Assembly (NCBI GenBank): GCA_036897525.1
Contig: JAYMTJ010000047.1
Span: forward strand, 19,874 to 83,873
From: Pelargonium x hortorum
Taxonomy: Eukaryota; Streptophyta; Magnoliopsida; Geraniales; Geraniaceae
Length of the DNA stretch: 64,000 bases
Direction of reading: 5' to 3'
The first letter of the stretch is position 1. Each line of letters opens with the position of its first letter. The position numbers and the translations under genes were made by a program. Below, piece by piece: positions 40,402 through 53,778 of the stretch. The notes under the pieces are model-generated. The model did not search any database and was not told where the DNA came from. It saw only the letters and a list, made by a program, of their open reading frames with translations.

Positions 40402-41145
40402 CGGAATTAAGCAGGCCCCTGTTCTTTCTTAAACCCTTGGTGTTTACAAACCAAGAATCCTATAATTTACTTAGTATTAGCCGGTACTATACCTTACCTC
40501 CTCCAGTGGATAACTTAATATTCTATTTAAATTCTTGACACCTTAAACCCTTCTCGAAAATACATATCAAGTTTTTTTCCAATCCAAAGTATATATATAG
40601 AACTAGAGCGCTTTGTTTCTTATAAGAAACTACTAACATAAACCCAAAAACAAGATGGGTACACACTATGTTCCACATTTATAGTATAGGTTTAGTCGGG
40701 GATTCTTTTCCCGTAGCTCGTTCCTCGGGAAACAGGTCTCAAAAAAGTATGTTTACTAGGAAGTTTTACCGCACTTTCTTTACAGCGGCCTTCAGAGGAG
40801 CACCTCTTTGCACAAAAAATACAGATTTAATATTTGCACTGTTCCCGGGTTATTTATAGTAAGCGGGCGCTCGAAGTACACTAATAAAGTTTAGTAAAGA
40901 AAACCTGATATAAAATACACTGCCTCATAAACTTTCAGTATCGCAACTAAAAGAAAATTGCAAAGCTGTCATCTGGGATCCATAATTAGTACCATAAAAG
41001 TACCCGCTAAAAGTGACTGTCTTGAATTAATAAAGAGTCCCGTATCAAGAAATTATACCAAACTATTTCCTTTTTGGATATACAGAACTTTAACCCCTTT
41101 TTTTAATAGAATAAGCGTAGGTAAATGTGCTAAGCGAACTCATTG

Positions 41146-41218
41146 GGCGAATGACGGGGATCGAACCCGCGTATGGTAGATTCACAATCTACTGCCTTAA
41201 CCACTTGGCTACATCCAC
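41146..41218 (-). tRNA. trnH-GUG: tRNA-His (GUG), plastid-derived type
   Basis: Supplies histidine to organellar translation. Read on the minus strand, the sequence folds as a full cloverleaf: acceptor GTGGATG/CATTCGC (seven pairs, with G-U wobbles), D arm GCCAAGTGGTTAAGGC, anticodon stem GTAGA/TCTAC around loop TTGTGAA (anticodon GUG), T stem GCGGG/CCCGT around TTCGATC. The discriminator is C, as expected for tRNA-His, and a G lies at position -1 (41219). By recall it is closely similar to plastid trnH, which angiosperm mitochondria carry as a captured gene. Relative to that form it has a compensated anticodon-stem pair (G-C to A-U), a G-U changed to A-U in the acceptor, and a C-to-T at acceptor position 2 that leaves a U-G wobble. 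The intact stems suggest it is functional. No plastid flanks (psbA, rpl2) are seen, so it is not a recent plastid insert. Confidence 0.93.
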
Positions 41219-44200
41219 CCTTAGAAAAGTAATTCACTCAGTAGCGTGCATCCATTAACCTTTCATTTTTTTCTATATAAGCAATTACTTTGAGGGTTAG
41301 AAATTTCTTAAAGGCAAATGGCATCCTCGAAAAGTGGTATCTCCTAGAATGTACAGTCACTTCAATACAAGATTGAGAAAATAACCAACCCAACCTTAAG
41401 AGGAAACCCTCTCTTTTGTCAGTACTAAAATGGTTTTCCCAGAGCCCTACCCTACCCTTCCCTTCCCTTATAATCAAAGTTCAAAAAAGAAGTTAGTTAT
41501 TACCAAAGGAAAGATTTTAAGGGCAAAATCTAGAGCTTGCCTGTATACTTTCCTTTAGAATTCCTGTGCTTGGTTTCTTCGTAAGTATTAAGCACTTATA
41601 TAAATCTTATTCAGTTCGAGGGTTATTATCATTAAGTAAAGAGCTTCTAGATTAGGAATCCTGCTTTTGTTAGAGCTACCTAAGGGATCTATCCACATTC
41701 AAATTTACATGTACTAAGAGACACCTTGATTGAATTGAAAAGACGGAAAACAAACACTTAAGTTAAGAACTTTTGCTTTATAAAAAGTTTGCCCTCATAA
41801 CTCATAATAATAAAGTCAAGAAATTGATTTAATTTAATGTAGAAACCCAATTCGCGAGAACTTTAATTCTAAATTATAACATCCGGCATACACTGCTCTT
41901 GCAAGCTCGAAAACGAGGAGGGTAAGTACAACGTAAAACCTAGTTTCTTATCGAATGCGAACTCTTATAAGATAAGAAATGTAAATAAGCTTCTACAATA
42001 AAACTTTTTTTCCTTAACTTGAGTATAGCACAATATGCAATTAACGCCTAAACACCTTGTAAAGTTACCTATATGCATCACTCGCACTTTTGATTGTAAA
42101 AGAATATAAGGGAATCCTAAGCAATGACAGAGCGCTATTAATATCACGGAAACGGGGTCGGATAAAAGCACATAATAGAAGGACAAACTATTGGGGCAAA
42201 GATCCCTATACTTATCAATTTTTCGTCCCTCTGTTTCTATGTTAGGTTACAACCAATTCTGTAATTAACACTCTTTTGATTTGAGGTCCAGTACTATGTC
42301 TAAGCTGGGCAAAAAAAAGGAAATATATCCGGATAGAGAGCCTTTACCTTTATTTATGGATATACGAATTTTCCTCAGTTCCGGAGTCTTTCGCTTTTGA
42401 AGGCAAAGCTTTAATTTATTTCAATAATTTGAATTGTTTCGAGGAAAAGTAATTCCAGGGTGTGCAGTACCTCTAGAAAAATCGGTTATGTCATTGTAAG
42501 TTTATGTACTTAATTTCTTTATTTATTAGCTTGACTTTGCCAAAGAAAGAGAGTACCACATACTCGCCCGTGCTTTATCTTTAATATAGTGTCCAAAAAA
42601 TTCCTTAATAGTAGCTATATTAAGAATCCTAGGATATAATAGGAAGCTTACACGATACTTCTACATAACAGGAAATTTTTATTAAAACTAGAAAAAACTT
42701 TATTTTTACATGAACAAAACCCAGGATTGTATTATTAAAAACATCCTTTAGTCTTTTAAAAGCTCTACAAATCTAAATGAATCCTTATGTGCATTTCTTT
42801 ATATCTTTTACTCAAGTTTATTATATTACTCAGCCTCTTTTGAGTTTTTCATGGGGGTATCCTCCTAACTTTTTTTTTTATTTACGTGATCGAAAAGGTA
42901 TAGACTAAATGCAAGCCGGGACAACCAACCCAAGTTGCTATTTCTACTCACACTTGGCGGGGGCTCGTCCGGTAGACAATTCTTGATGTATGTGATTGGG
43001 ATTCCTAGAGGCTTTGCTATAGTATTTCGCCCCGTACTTTTAGTAGAGAAAGTAACTCTAATCTATAGAAACCTTTTGTTTTTACAATTATATAGTACTG
43101 GATCCCGAGATTAATTGAGGCGCCGCTATGAGTAAGGAAATTTCCAACTTCGGCCTAATATGTTTCATTTACAGGGAATCCCCGTTTTAACTAATACATA
43201 TCAGGTATACCTAACACTTACAGCATAACAAGGAAAACTATATACGTCTAAGCCAGCCTCGAGGTTTTGGTTTTGCGCGGCCTCTAATAGTAATGACTAC
43301 CCAAAATAAATACCAAGAATATTCCCAAGCTCCTTCTCACGGGTTGGGCTAGAAGGGGACCCTTTATTAATTAATAACCAAGTTTATATCGTCTATTATT
43401 TACTTTATCCCCACGCTCTGCAGGATCAAACTTTCCAATACGTAAATATTGTACTATGCATTTTCCAGGGCCCTTAGTTTTTAATCGTTTTAGTTTTTTT
43501 TCTGTTGGTTAGTGTATTCTACTCTGAGTAAGTGCCTTTTCATTCTATTCTAGTTTGGGTTTCTCATGTGTTGCCCATATATACGGAATTTTCTATTTGG
43601 TCTCTCTGCGTACTTTATGTCAAGTATTTTTAAGGACTCATCTCATAAAAGGGAAACCTTGTACGTGTGTATTGAAAGTCTTCCCTTGGTTTTTAGGAGT
43701 ACCCCGAGGTAATTCAAAAATAGGCCAACCAAAGCTTTTAAACCGATTTAAATAAATATTAGGAGAGACTGTCAGCCGTAAAGTAACAAAAAGAGCTTTT
43801 CTTATATACTAAACAAAGGAAAGAAACTTAAGAACTGGCTATCAACTTCTCTCCAAAGCACTCTATTTCTTTTAGTTTTATAGAATCCTCAGAGACCTTA
43901 GTGAGATACCTTGTTCTTAGGACCTAGAGAGGATTGTGGGCAGTAGGCAGAGAGACTGATTCTAGCCAGATAGATGCCTTTCATTGCCTTCTTGTAACCA
44001 GGAATGGTATTCTTTAGCTTGTTTGAGTAGCTTTATTGGATTGTTATATAATTTAGAAGTAAACTTCCTCTTCTTCCATGTCCTTATCGCTAGGGAGGAT
44101 ACAAATCTTAGTAGTGCATAGAGGGCATCCATCTTCCCAACTGAAACGAAGTCAAGGGCGGGTAAGGCTTGATAGTTTTAGATAGTACTTACTCACACTA

Positions 44201-45680
44201 GAAGACCAACAACTGGAGCTTGCACTTGACTTCATATTATTTCTTTGTTGCAGCAGAACCTGTCAAAGCAGGAACCCTAGTTAGGAGACCCAGAGCCAAA
44301 AAAAAGGATACCATTATTCAAATAGAGAATTCTAATTTGTTAAAGCTACCATCCCTTCAAACTTATAAAGACGAGTAAGGAGTAACTATAAGATGCTGTC
44401 ATCTCTTAATTGGAGCTTCTGCACCTGTCAGCCTGTACTTCTAGCCTTGCTTTATTATTGTATTCTATTCAATTGTGTAAGATTGTTAAGGACATTTCCT
44501 CATAGCCTTATGCTGCTTATCATTCAAGGAGTAGAGACTTAAGCCTTGTATTCTAGTTCCAGAGAATTCCTCATGTGTTATGTACCTAATTGTACATGAA
44601 CTTGGCAGTCCCTCTCTTAAACTAAATAAACTATAAACTTGCTCATAAATCGACAATAAAGGGACTCCTCTCTCCATTGAGGCAATAACACCCCCTGTGC
44701 TATACCTTCTTACTCACTCATGCTTATACAAAGGGCCCCTAAACCTGAGCTTCCCCGCGGATAAACTCCTTTCTTATGACCTAGAGGAGCGCTAAAGTAG
44801 ATACTGACAAGAGTTAGTTAGTCCTTACTTAAACTTAATAGGAGGGTAGGAGCCTGAATACCTCTGCGCCTGCGGAAGGCTACGAAGGAATTCTAAAACG
44901 AATGGGGTTCTGAGGCCGTTAATTAGAAAGGGTATAGAATGAAATATATCTCAGCTTACAGGTACAGGGCACTGTAGGTGTTTTTAACGCAAGTAAATAA
45001 TCCTAGACCTAGAGAGAGGAGGATGTTCTCAGTGATATATGGATTTGTTTTTGAGAGGCTTGAAGAATTGAGTCAGTAAAACAAAACTGGTATAATAAAT
45101 CATTTTTGGGGAATTTCAGAGACTGTTAGATTCATGTCTTCCTTCACTTATTAAGTACTTTACAAAGCCCATTCTATTAGATAGATGATTTCATTTAGAA
45201 CGGAATTTTTATACAGAGTATATAAAGTATATAAAGCTAGAATTAAACAAGCGCTTCTTTTCAGGCGCAAAAAAAAGCATACATAAGATTTCCGATGTTG
45301 AGCAAGATCAGTTCTAGTAATTGAGAGTCTTGTTACTTTACAAATTGGAATCTCCTTTCGGTAGTCTCACTTTCCATAAAGCTTTAACTCAGCAATTTAT
45401 CTCTAAATTATACCCTTTTTAGTAAAAGCTTGTATATTTATTTCGCTTAGACCGGTAATAGATCTTTTTTAAGTTAATTCAAAAATATCGTAGGTTCAAG
45501 TAGTAAGTGTTAACAAAAGGGATCCCCCTATCGTTATAGCAATAATATAAAATATTCTTATCTATCTATTAGTTGTATCAGGATTCTTACTCTCTTTTTG
45601 AAGAGGAAGATTTCTTAGGACTAGTACTTTCTCGAAATATAAAGAACGAATACTAAAATCCTATAGCCATTATGCCATTA

Positions 45681-45700
45681 TAAATAAATAAATAAATAAG
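45681..45700. repeat. TAAA tetranucleotide repeat
   Basis: Four TAAA units and a fifth ending in G. A GCCATTAT/GCCATTATA doublet lies directly before it. Confidence 0.85.
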
Positions 45701-48700
45701 TGTACATGAATTTCCATTAGCTACGTTAGCTCCTATCAGCGACTTTCTGGTTCGTACACCTTCTGTTCCTACAGCTCCCGGTACTGCTATTGGCTATCAG
45801 CTACGGTTGATACAGCTACTGGTTAAGCTCTACCTCAGGTTCCTGCTTCTGCTCTTGAAAAGTCATAAGAATAATAAAGTAAGTCAATAAAGTCAGTCCG
45901 TAAAAGTAAGTAAGTAAAAAAGGGTGTTATGTTAAAGAAAGTTCATGTGCTATAGCTATTATGTAAGGTTAGCTATCTAGACTATTTGCATTTCCTTAAG
46001 CAATGAAAGGGCCTATAGTATATCTACTAATAGCTTTTACAAACAGACAAGCTTCTGGAAACCCCCTTAGTAGTAGACTGCTTCGACTTTTTTTAATAAC
46101 ATCTTCGTTATTCTCACTTAAAAGTACTGTTCCTTAATTAAACCATTCATTTACTGCAGAAAAAAACCCTTATTTTGCACAAAAAATTGTCTTTTCCCCT
46201 GCATTCTTAACTTTTCTATCTTTTAAAATAAAAGAGATCGCCTCGGTGGAACAAATTCTTTTATAGAAATTTCAATAAGCTTTCAAGCACCTCTGGATAA
46301 GATACAGATATACTTATAAAAGTTCTTAACTTGTTTAGTATAGTAGCCGGTAGCATCCCTTTTTTTTGAATACTAAGACTATATATTTCAACAAATCGCA
46401 GTAGCTTTGTACTCGAGTTACCAAAACCTAGGGGCTTCCCTGCCCGGCAAGTTTTCGTCTATATAAGCAATTACTGCTTTTCAACCCATACATTTTTTTT
46501 GAGGCTTTCTTTGAGAGGGGTTCCCCTGTAATGAAATGGATAAATAGATCTCAAATAGACGGGTCTAGACTATCTTATATGCTAGAGAATAAAAAAACTC
46601 AACTAAACCTAATACTTATAAGCCGGTCACAGACCAAGGCCTTCCTATACTTATAGGAACTATATCTCTAAGGTTTCTTTAATATTTATATTAGAAAACA
46701 CTTATAAGAGGTAAGAACCTTTATTAAGAAAATCGTTATGAAAGGATGTCAGTAAGCTGTCTTGCGGGACTTGAACTCAAGTATTCTTTGTATTCTATTC
46801 TGTATTCGGGTTGTTTTGATATAAAGGTTCCAACTAAAAGTTATACGAAACCCCCCTTTATCCTAAGTATCATGATTCAATTTTTTTAAGGACTACAAAC
46901 AATCTGTATATCGAAAGTCTCAAGGCATCCCCTAAACATCTAAACTAAAGTAAAGAGCTCCGTGTTCCTAAGTTAGCGATTTCTATGCACTTCTTCATAA
47001 GCAGCCTTTTATTTTCTTAGTCGTTTAAACCCACAGCAATGAATTTCATTTCGTATCAGTTCTTTTCTAGTATTCTTTAGTGATAGAGATAAGGAGTGCT
47101 TTGTCCTTATGACTTTTTCAGCAGTACGACCCCCCTTTGATCAAATTGATATAGCATTTTTTTGATATATGGGTAACTTAGGAAGGAGCTTTAAGAGGAA
47201 CTCCTTTCCTTCCTGAATTTAGATATTCACAAATAGTGGGAGATTGCTTTTATAGGGCTAACCCTGTAAAATTTGTACAAGGGTCTATTACTCTAGGGAT
47301 TTTTTAGTTTTCAACGGGTTCCTCATATTCATAAAAATATCTTAAGGATTTTCGTGCCTAAAATAAAAGGTACTATAATACGATCGATAGAAGCCTAACG
47401 TCTACTTGTTCTGGGTTAACGTATCTAGGAAAGACTCTTAAAATAGAAGAGAAGGGAAAGTCTGTTTTTTTTGTAAGCACAAGCTGCAATCTTCTAACTC
47501 CTGAAACAGGATGGACTAATTTTAGTATACCAGACCAGGCTCCCCTTAATTAAATCTACAAGTCCTTAACTTTCCCAACGACTTTGAGTATCAGACTGTA
47601 GTGCCCTTTACTTTAAGCTCCCCTCTGAAACAGGTTTCAAACTTCAGTTACTTTTAGTGATACCGGGTTCTCTTGTATGTGTATAAAAGGGTGTTAAAAT
47701 TTCAGAATAGGGATATCGTTAATATTAATATATAGAATGCGGATTAGCAGCTGTGGTTCCTTTTGGGATCTAGTCTTGTGTATAGCCAAACTCCTTAGGA
47801 TTACTCTTAATTTAGGAGAGTTTTTGCTATATTAAATTACTAAGAGGAATATATTTTTTTATATAGAATACTCCTAAACTATATAAATAAGATAGGTAGT
47901 ACAATAGCAACTAATAAAGGTAAGGCTCATAGAACAGGTATTATCAAGACGGGTCTAGCTCCCAAGGCCTGCCAATAAGATTAGGAGTAAAGGTCTAGCT
48001 GTAAATAAAAGTGTTTATTAGTGGTTAAGAGTAAGCCTTTCGAGAAGGGTCTAGTCGTCATTCTCATATATTTTTTTAGTTTTAGGTCGTATTCTATTCT
48101 AAGGGGGTAACCTGTATATAAGTTTCTGATTCCGGATAATAATAGAGGCATCTGGGAGTTTTACTATTAAGTAATTTAAGACACACAGCTTTAACGTTTC
48201 AAAGTAAGGGAAGTTTCAGAAATACGTTTTTACAATGTCCTTTAGTTTAGGTTCTGGATAGTGAAAAAAGGGATAGATTTTAGGAAATAAAAGAACTTAT
48301 TTATGTGGCTTTACAGAGTACCCCAAATTTGTACTGGGTCTTGTAGGTAAGGAGAGTCTCTTTTTTTTGCGAGGGCGGCCCTATTCATAACATAAAGGGA
48401 ACTCTTAACAACTACTTACAAGTTTGACTTTGTTTAAAAGTGTAATTTTCAGGATAAGCTATAAATAAAATAAAGAAGCCTCCTGGATTTTCAAATGGGT
48501 GCTTCTCTTTACAGCCTTTGGCCACGAGGCGTATTCATTTTTAGTAAGTCTAGAGATGTTGCTTAAACATTAATTCTAATCTGTAAAACGAGGCTGCAAG
48601 ATAAAGTTTTATACTGGTATTAAGAATTAAGGGAATCTTCGCATATTAAATAAAGCTTCCGCCGCTTAATGGCTAATTAAGTAAAGCGGGTTTTATAATA

Positions 48701-49328
48701 AAAGGCTGTTTACTCCTTAGTATACTACTTTGGATGTTGTGTTAAAGATTAAAGAAAACTCTTTTATGCTTCAGCTTATAATTCACAATCCGTTGAGTGC
48801 GAGTAGGTATGCTGTATTGTGTAGTACCAAGAGCTAAATGTCAAGTATTTGGGATTGTTTCGAAGGCTCGAATATTGAATTGAATTACTTCAAAATTCTT
48901 TTTTAGATTTATAGAGTCGTTAAACAGGGGTTAGGTTGTTCAAAAGTTTTCAAAGTATTTTACTATAATTGAAATTGAACAAAAAGAGTTTTTTTTGCCA
49001 ATGATAAATAAAAGGTTCTGTCTTTTCTTTTGATCAGTAACTATATATAATAGAGTATACGCCCTAATGCTGTTTTTTTATAAAATAATAAACCTGAAGT
49101 TTTAGCCCTAGCTTGATAAGCTATGAAATGTAACTTAATATATTTTGATGTACTAAACAAGGATCCCCTCTCTAAGTAATACTTTATCCCCTACTTTTTA
49201 CGTAAATATTAATTAAAAAAAGCTCTTTAAAAGAAGTTCCATAACCAGATAATTACGGTAATAAAGATGCAGAAAATAGAGGAACGAAAAAACTAAGAAA
49301 ACTTTTGGAATTTAATACTAAGAAAAGT

Positions 49329-49352
49329 ACAAAAGCACAAAAGCACAAAAGC
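49329..49352. repeat. ACAAAAGC tandem repeat, three copies
   Basis: Three perfect eight-base units, then ACAG as a broken fourth. Confidence 0.9.
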
Positions 49353-51780
49353 ACAGCCTTCTCGCGAAATATGTTATTACGTTACGGTGAAGTAAAGCAA
49401 CTTGCTAGGAAACGATTTAGCCCTAGTTCTTAAAGTCAAGAAAAATCTGTCGTGCAACTCCTTTCAAATACTATTCTCTAAGTCAGGCTTTACCCTAATA
49501 TGTAGGGGGCTCCTTTTAAAAGGGGACTCAACAAATGGAATTTCAACTATTCAATCTCTAAGAGCTCCTTCTAATTACATTACAGGGAATATAACTTTAC
49601 TGTTAGGTTCCGTATATAGTCCAAGGGTAGATGAGTACAACTACAAATATTAAGAGTTCCTTTTCTAGGATATGTTCAGCACAGCTTTGCTTTAGCCCAG
49701 AAATTATAAGTTAAAGATACAGCTCTACTAATTGCCGGCTTTTCGGTTTCACTCTACAAAACAAATACGAAGTCGGATTTACTTGAGATAAAAAAAGGAT
49801 TCCTTAGATCCTAGACATCACATTTTTGGTTATGTAAAGGGAGCCTGGGAAGCTTGTGTCCGTAAGTTTCCAGAGATAGTAATATAATAGTAAAGCTTTG
49901 AAGCTAAACAAAAGAATTTCCAAGAAGTAAGTAATATGTTTACAGGTCTTATAGTGTAAAATTGACTCTCTATAATAGTATAATGGGATTAATCTCCTTT
50001 ACTACGTGTCAGTAACTACAAGCACAAGAGGTATATCACTTATATAATTGGTTAGTATACTAATAATTAACTATCTGCAATACTTTCTATTCTATATAGG
50101 TAATCTAATAGTACAAAGAGTCCCGGCTGCGAGAGGGGGAATATGGCATACTATTAGGACGGGCTACAAGAATACAGTTATCTTAATTTCTCTTACCGGA
50201 CCTATTTTAGTTATCTCTTATATAAGCATCTCTCGTGTATTTTCTTCTCCTAATATTACTAGGAGATAGTTTAGGGTTGATGCTAATGTCCTTTGCTAGC
50301 TGTAGCTGATGCAACTTAGGATTGGCTTTCTTGGTCTAGTTTAGGAGTTAGATAGATTATCTTGTTTTGTAAGCAGTAGCTCTTAGCATTTCCTGTGAGT
50401 TTCTTGTACATACATATCTCTAAGAATACAGGACTCTATGATTCTGAAACCTGTGCATTTTAGCTCCTTTAACCTCCAACCAAACCTAGTATAATCCCCT
50501 CGACTCTTCTAGTCAGTAATCCAACTTCTCTGTTCTGTGCCAGCTCGACGAAGCATGACCACTTGGGCTGACTCTTGAAACGGTTGCTGGTCTAGTTATG
50601 AAGAAGTAAGTCAATAAAAATAAAACAGGGTAAGTCAGTTTTTTTTTATTATGTTCCTTTATTTCGAGGGTTTCCGATTTCTGATTTTAAGCATTTCAGT
50701 AACTCAAGTTAAAGAGGTTCCTGCTTTTAAGGCACTGAAGTGAAAAGCCAGTGTCTTTATAGCCAGCTCGATTTTATTCCTAAGCAAGGCTAGGGGTCTT
50801 TACCTGTTGTCAAAGCACCGGTTAGGACAAGTTAGGAAATCGATAAAACAGAATATTGGCTATAATGTCCTGCCTAAGCTATCAAGGCTCTAAAAAAATC
50901 TATTTCAATTGACTCAATTGCCGGGCCATTCGCAAATAAGAAAGAACCTTGTCTATGTCAGTTTCTTAAGAGTTCCCCTTGTAGTAAAGAAAAGCATCTT
51001 CTTTTCTTGTTGATGTTATAGCGTAAATAGATATATATCTGTAATCCAACAACTCCCTCTTAAGAGCTATAAGACCCTATATAAGTATCTTATTCTTATC
51101 GACTGACTTAGAGCTAGACTCGGATTCTGAAGCTTACTCTCTATCTTATTGGCTGTACTCTTCTTAGCTTAGCAGCATTTCCTGTCTTTTCTGTACTTCT
51201 TATGGAGTGAATATACTCACTGTAGCTGTAGTCAGACTCTAGAGTACCCAGAGATTGTATTCTACTAGTGTCTATTAGTCTTACCTATGAGTTGTATTCT
51301 TATAGTCTTCAGTCTTGTTCTCTCTCTGCAGTTACTAAAGAGGAGAGAAACCTTACCTTATAAGTAGAACTTTCCTTGCTATCCCTGCCAGCTATCAATA
51401 CAGAACAAAAGCTTTTCAAGGGTTTAGCAGCTGAAAAGAAAAAGGGATGCTTTGTGAGACTGATTAGTGGAGCTTGGAGGTTAAAGGCATTGGACCAGCT
51501 TTCAATGAGGTTTTCGGAGGAAGATGAGTCAGTGAAAGGGATTCGGTCGAGTTCGTGAACGAAAGAAGTATTACAATTATTGAGTCCTTAGCTTAGTTAA
51601 TTTCTGGAATAGTTTTTTGTTTCCCTAATAAAAGGGGATCCAATTCCCAGAGTTTCTCCGAAAGTGCCTGTTCAATTAAAGAGAATGCCGATTACTTAGT
51701 TTAGTAATTAGAAAACGGGTTAACCAAAGGCTTGGAAAGTTAAATTATAGTACTATGCTAAGGGTTCTGCCCAACACCTC

Positions 51781-51792
51781 CGCGGATCCGCG
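51781..51792. repeat. 12-bp palindrome CGCGGATCCGCG
   Basis: Perfect 12-base palindrome of ten G/C and two A/T, centred on GGATCC. CT before and AG after could extend the hairpin past one unpaired C. Confidence 0.9.
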
Positions 51793-52232
51793 AGATACTC
51801 AAATAATAAGTAACTGCGTCTCTTTCTACCCTCATATTAGAACCTCCTCCTCCTTATTCTTATGGACTTAACTTTGACTACTATTACGAAGTCCTTAGGC
51901 CTAGTAAACCCATTTTGTGGCACTACCCGCTCTAACTAAGTTCTGTGGGAGGATCCTTTTATCTACACTATATTTGAGCTTCTAATCTTAACTTTCATGG
52001 GCACGGAGTTTTACACTATCACAAGTCTCTAAAACTGCTAAAAACTAGGCGAGACTCAAGAAAAGGTTTCAATTCTATGCTTATGAAAAGTACCCAACTG
52101 CTGGAAAAAGGGTCGTAGCTTACTTCTTGGTATAAATTCGACAACAAGTTGCGGGGGTTTATATGGTCTCTTATATCACATAGCATAAAAGTCTTTTATA
52201 GCCTAGTTGGGATACAATTACGAACTTCTAGA

Positions 52233-52240
52233 GGGGCCCC
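52233..52240. repeat. GGGGCCCC palindrome
   Basis: Perfect eight-base G/C palindrome, the same core as at 57775-57782. Confidence 0.85.
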
Positions 52241-53760
52241 CTAAGCAGATACACGGTACAAGAAAAGAATCTATTGATGAAAAAGGAATTCCGGATTAAG
52301 GCAAACAATACCGAACTTATATATACTATAACCAGGTCTTATAAACTAAAAAAAAAAGGTAAAAGCACAGGGGCCAAACTCCTTACGGGAATTTATAGAA
52401 AAGGACCTTCTGTAGCTATATAAAAGAAAATTTTTTATTTTCTTTCGGTCTCTTGTAGAATCTACAGTTATATAAAGCATACTTTTTCTCACAAAACCAA
52501 AAAAGGATCCCTGTAGGGAAATGCCCTAAAATGTTTGTTCCAATTTCGACTGTGGTAAAATTGAATAAGACCTCCTTTAGCTAGGCAAATGAAGTTTGAT
52601 TCTCAAAAAAAGCAGTCCCGCATAACTGTAAAATGAACAAGCTAAAGCCCTCCTCTTCAGTTCCTTCTCGCTTTCTTTGTTCAGACAAGATAAGATAAAC
52701 TTTGCCTACTTCTTTCAAACTCTTCCCTGTCTTTGTAGCCATACTTTTTTTTTTAAGTAGTAGAGGAGTTGTACCCGCTTTAATGAGCTTACTTTTGTTC
52801 CTTAACTTTTCCAACTCGTTGTTCTTCTTATGTTATGATCCGTGTGGGGCTTACTCTTCTTTGTATTCCTCTAAGGGATATAGGGCTTTCTCTAAGGATA
52901 GGTGTAGCCCGTAGTACTATTTTAGGGTGTGAGTTTTTCTAGTATATGTAGCTTAATTGTATTAGTTATTAGTTTCTATTTAATAGATATTATTAGAGAT
53001 TCTGATTATATAGATAGAAGTATAATAGATCCGTTTTGAGACCTCAGAGAAAGAAATCCCGATTCCAGAGGGCCCGCTAGAGCTTCCTTTTACAAAGAGG
53101 AAAGTCCCTAAAGATAAATTGTCCAATAAAAAAAACTAACTCACTTTAAAAATACATAAAAATACAGCAAAGACGTGTTACCAGCTCATAAATGACTACC
53201 CATTCTTATACTTTGCTACTAGGTGGCTTCAATTCAAGAGCAACTTCTTTACTAGACGCAACGAAACCCAATTTCTTTTTCTGAAGTGATAAATGAACTC
53301 TGTTTTTTATTTATCGGGTTATTGTTTTGCATGCGAGCAAGCGTCCTAAAAATAACCGCTTGAAAAGAAATTTGTCTTAAAAGGGAGTCATTTTCGACCC
53401 TACAACAAAACCTTTGTACTATCCCGGAAATACCTCTTGCTGCGGCAGGGCTTATAAAAAAAAGATTTAATAGAAGCGCCTAGGTAACAAACTTCGATGC
53501 TCTAACAAGTGTCTTGACGAAAACCATTTCTATAAAGTATAGTATAAACGAGTCCCCCTATAACCAGTTATATGAAATTTTTTAGTTTTAGAATTTCTGT
53601 AAATATCGGGAATCACCTAGATAAAGGAACTTAAATCAAACTATATTGGATTGGAAGTAAGAACACTGACACTGAGGAGAGCTCTTGAATGTTAATTTAC
53701 TTATTATCTTATAATCGCCTATTTCAAATCACTGAATCAGAGAAAGGCTGTCGGAGGTTC

Positions 53761-53778
53761 AAATCTAAATCTAAATCT
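53761..53778. repeat. AAATCT tandem repeat, three copies
   Basis: Three perfect six-base units directly after GGAGGTTC, so the first unit also completes a T-arm-like GGTTCAAATCT. Confidence 0.85.

Larger units (their letters stand above)
41220..52000. other. noncoding, no recognisable gene
   Basis: No gene recognised beyond trnH at the left edge. Visible items: GGGA-A-TCCC at 43174-43182, AGGGCCCT at 43467-43474, GGGCCC at 44733, GGGATCCC at 45519-45526, a TAAA tandem repeat at 45681-45700, AGGGG-TT-CCCCT at 46516-46527, an eight-base tandem repeat at 49329-49352 and the 12-base palindrome at 51781-51792. Confidence 0.7.

Noticed and set aside
50048-50269. 73-codon hydrophobic frame
   Set aside because: Hydrophobicity follows from AT-rich codons; no conserved motif of a mitochondrial membrane protein is present.
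51376-51558. 60-codon frame with a charged, helical-looking product
   Set aside because: No match to any ribosomal or maturase segment could be recognised; the length is within chance.
52581-52914. Overlapping open frames on opposite strands (77 and 70 codons)
   Set aside because: Low-complexity Lys/Leu/Ser-rich products with no recognisable domain; mutual overlap suggests chance openness of one stretch.
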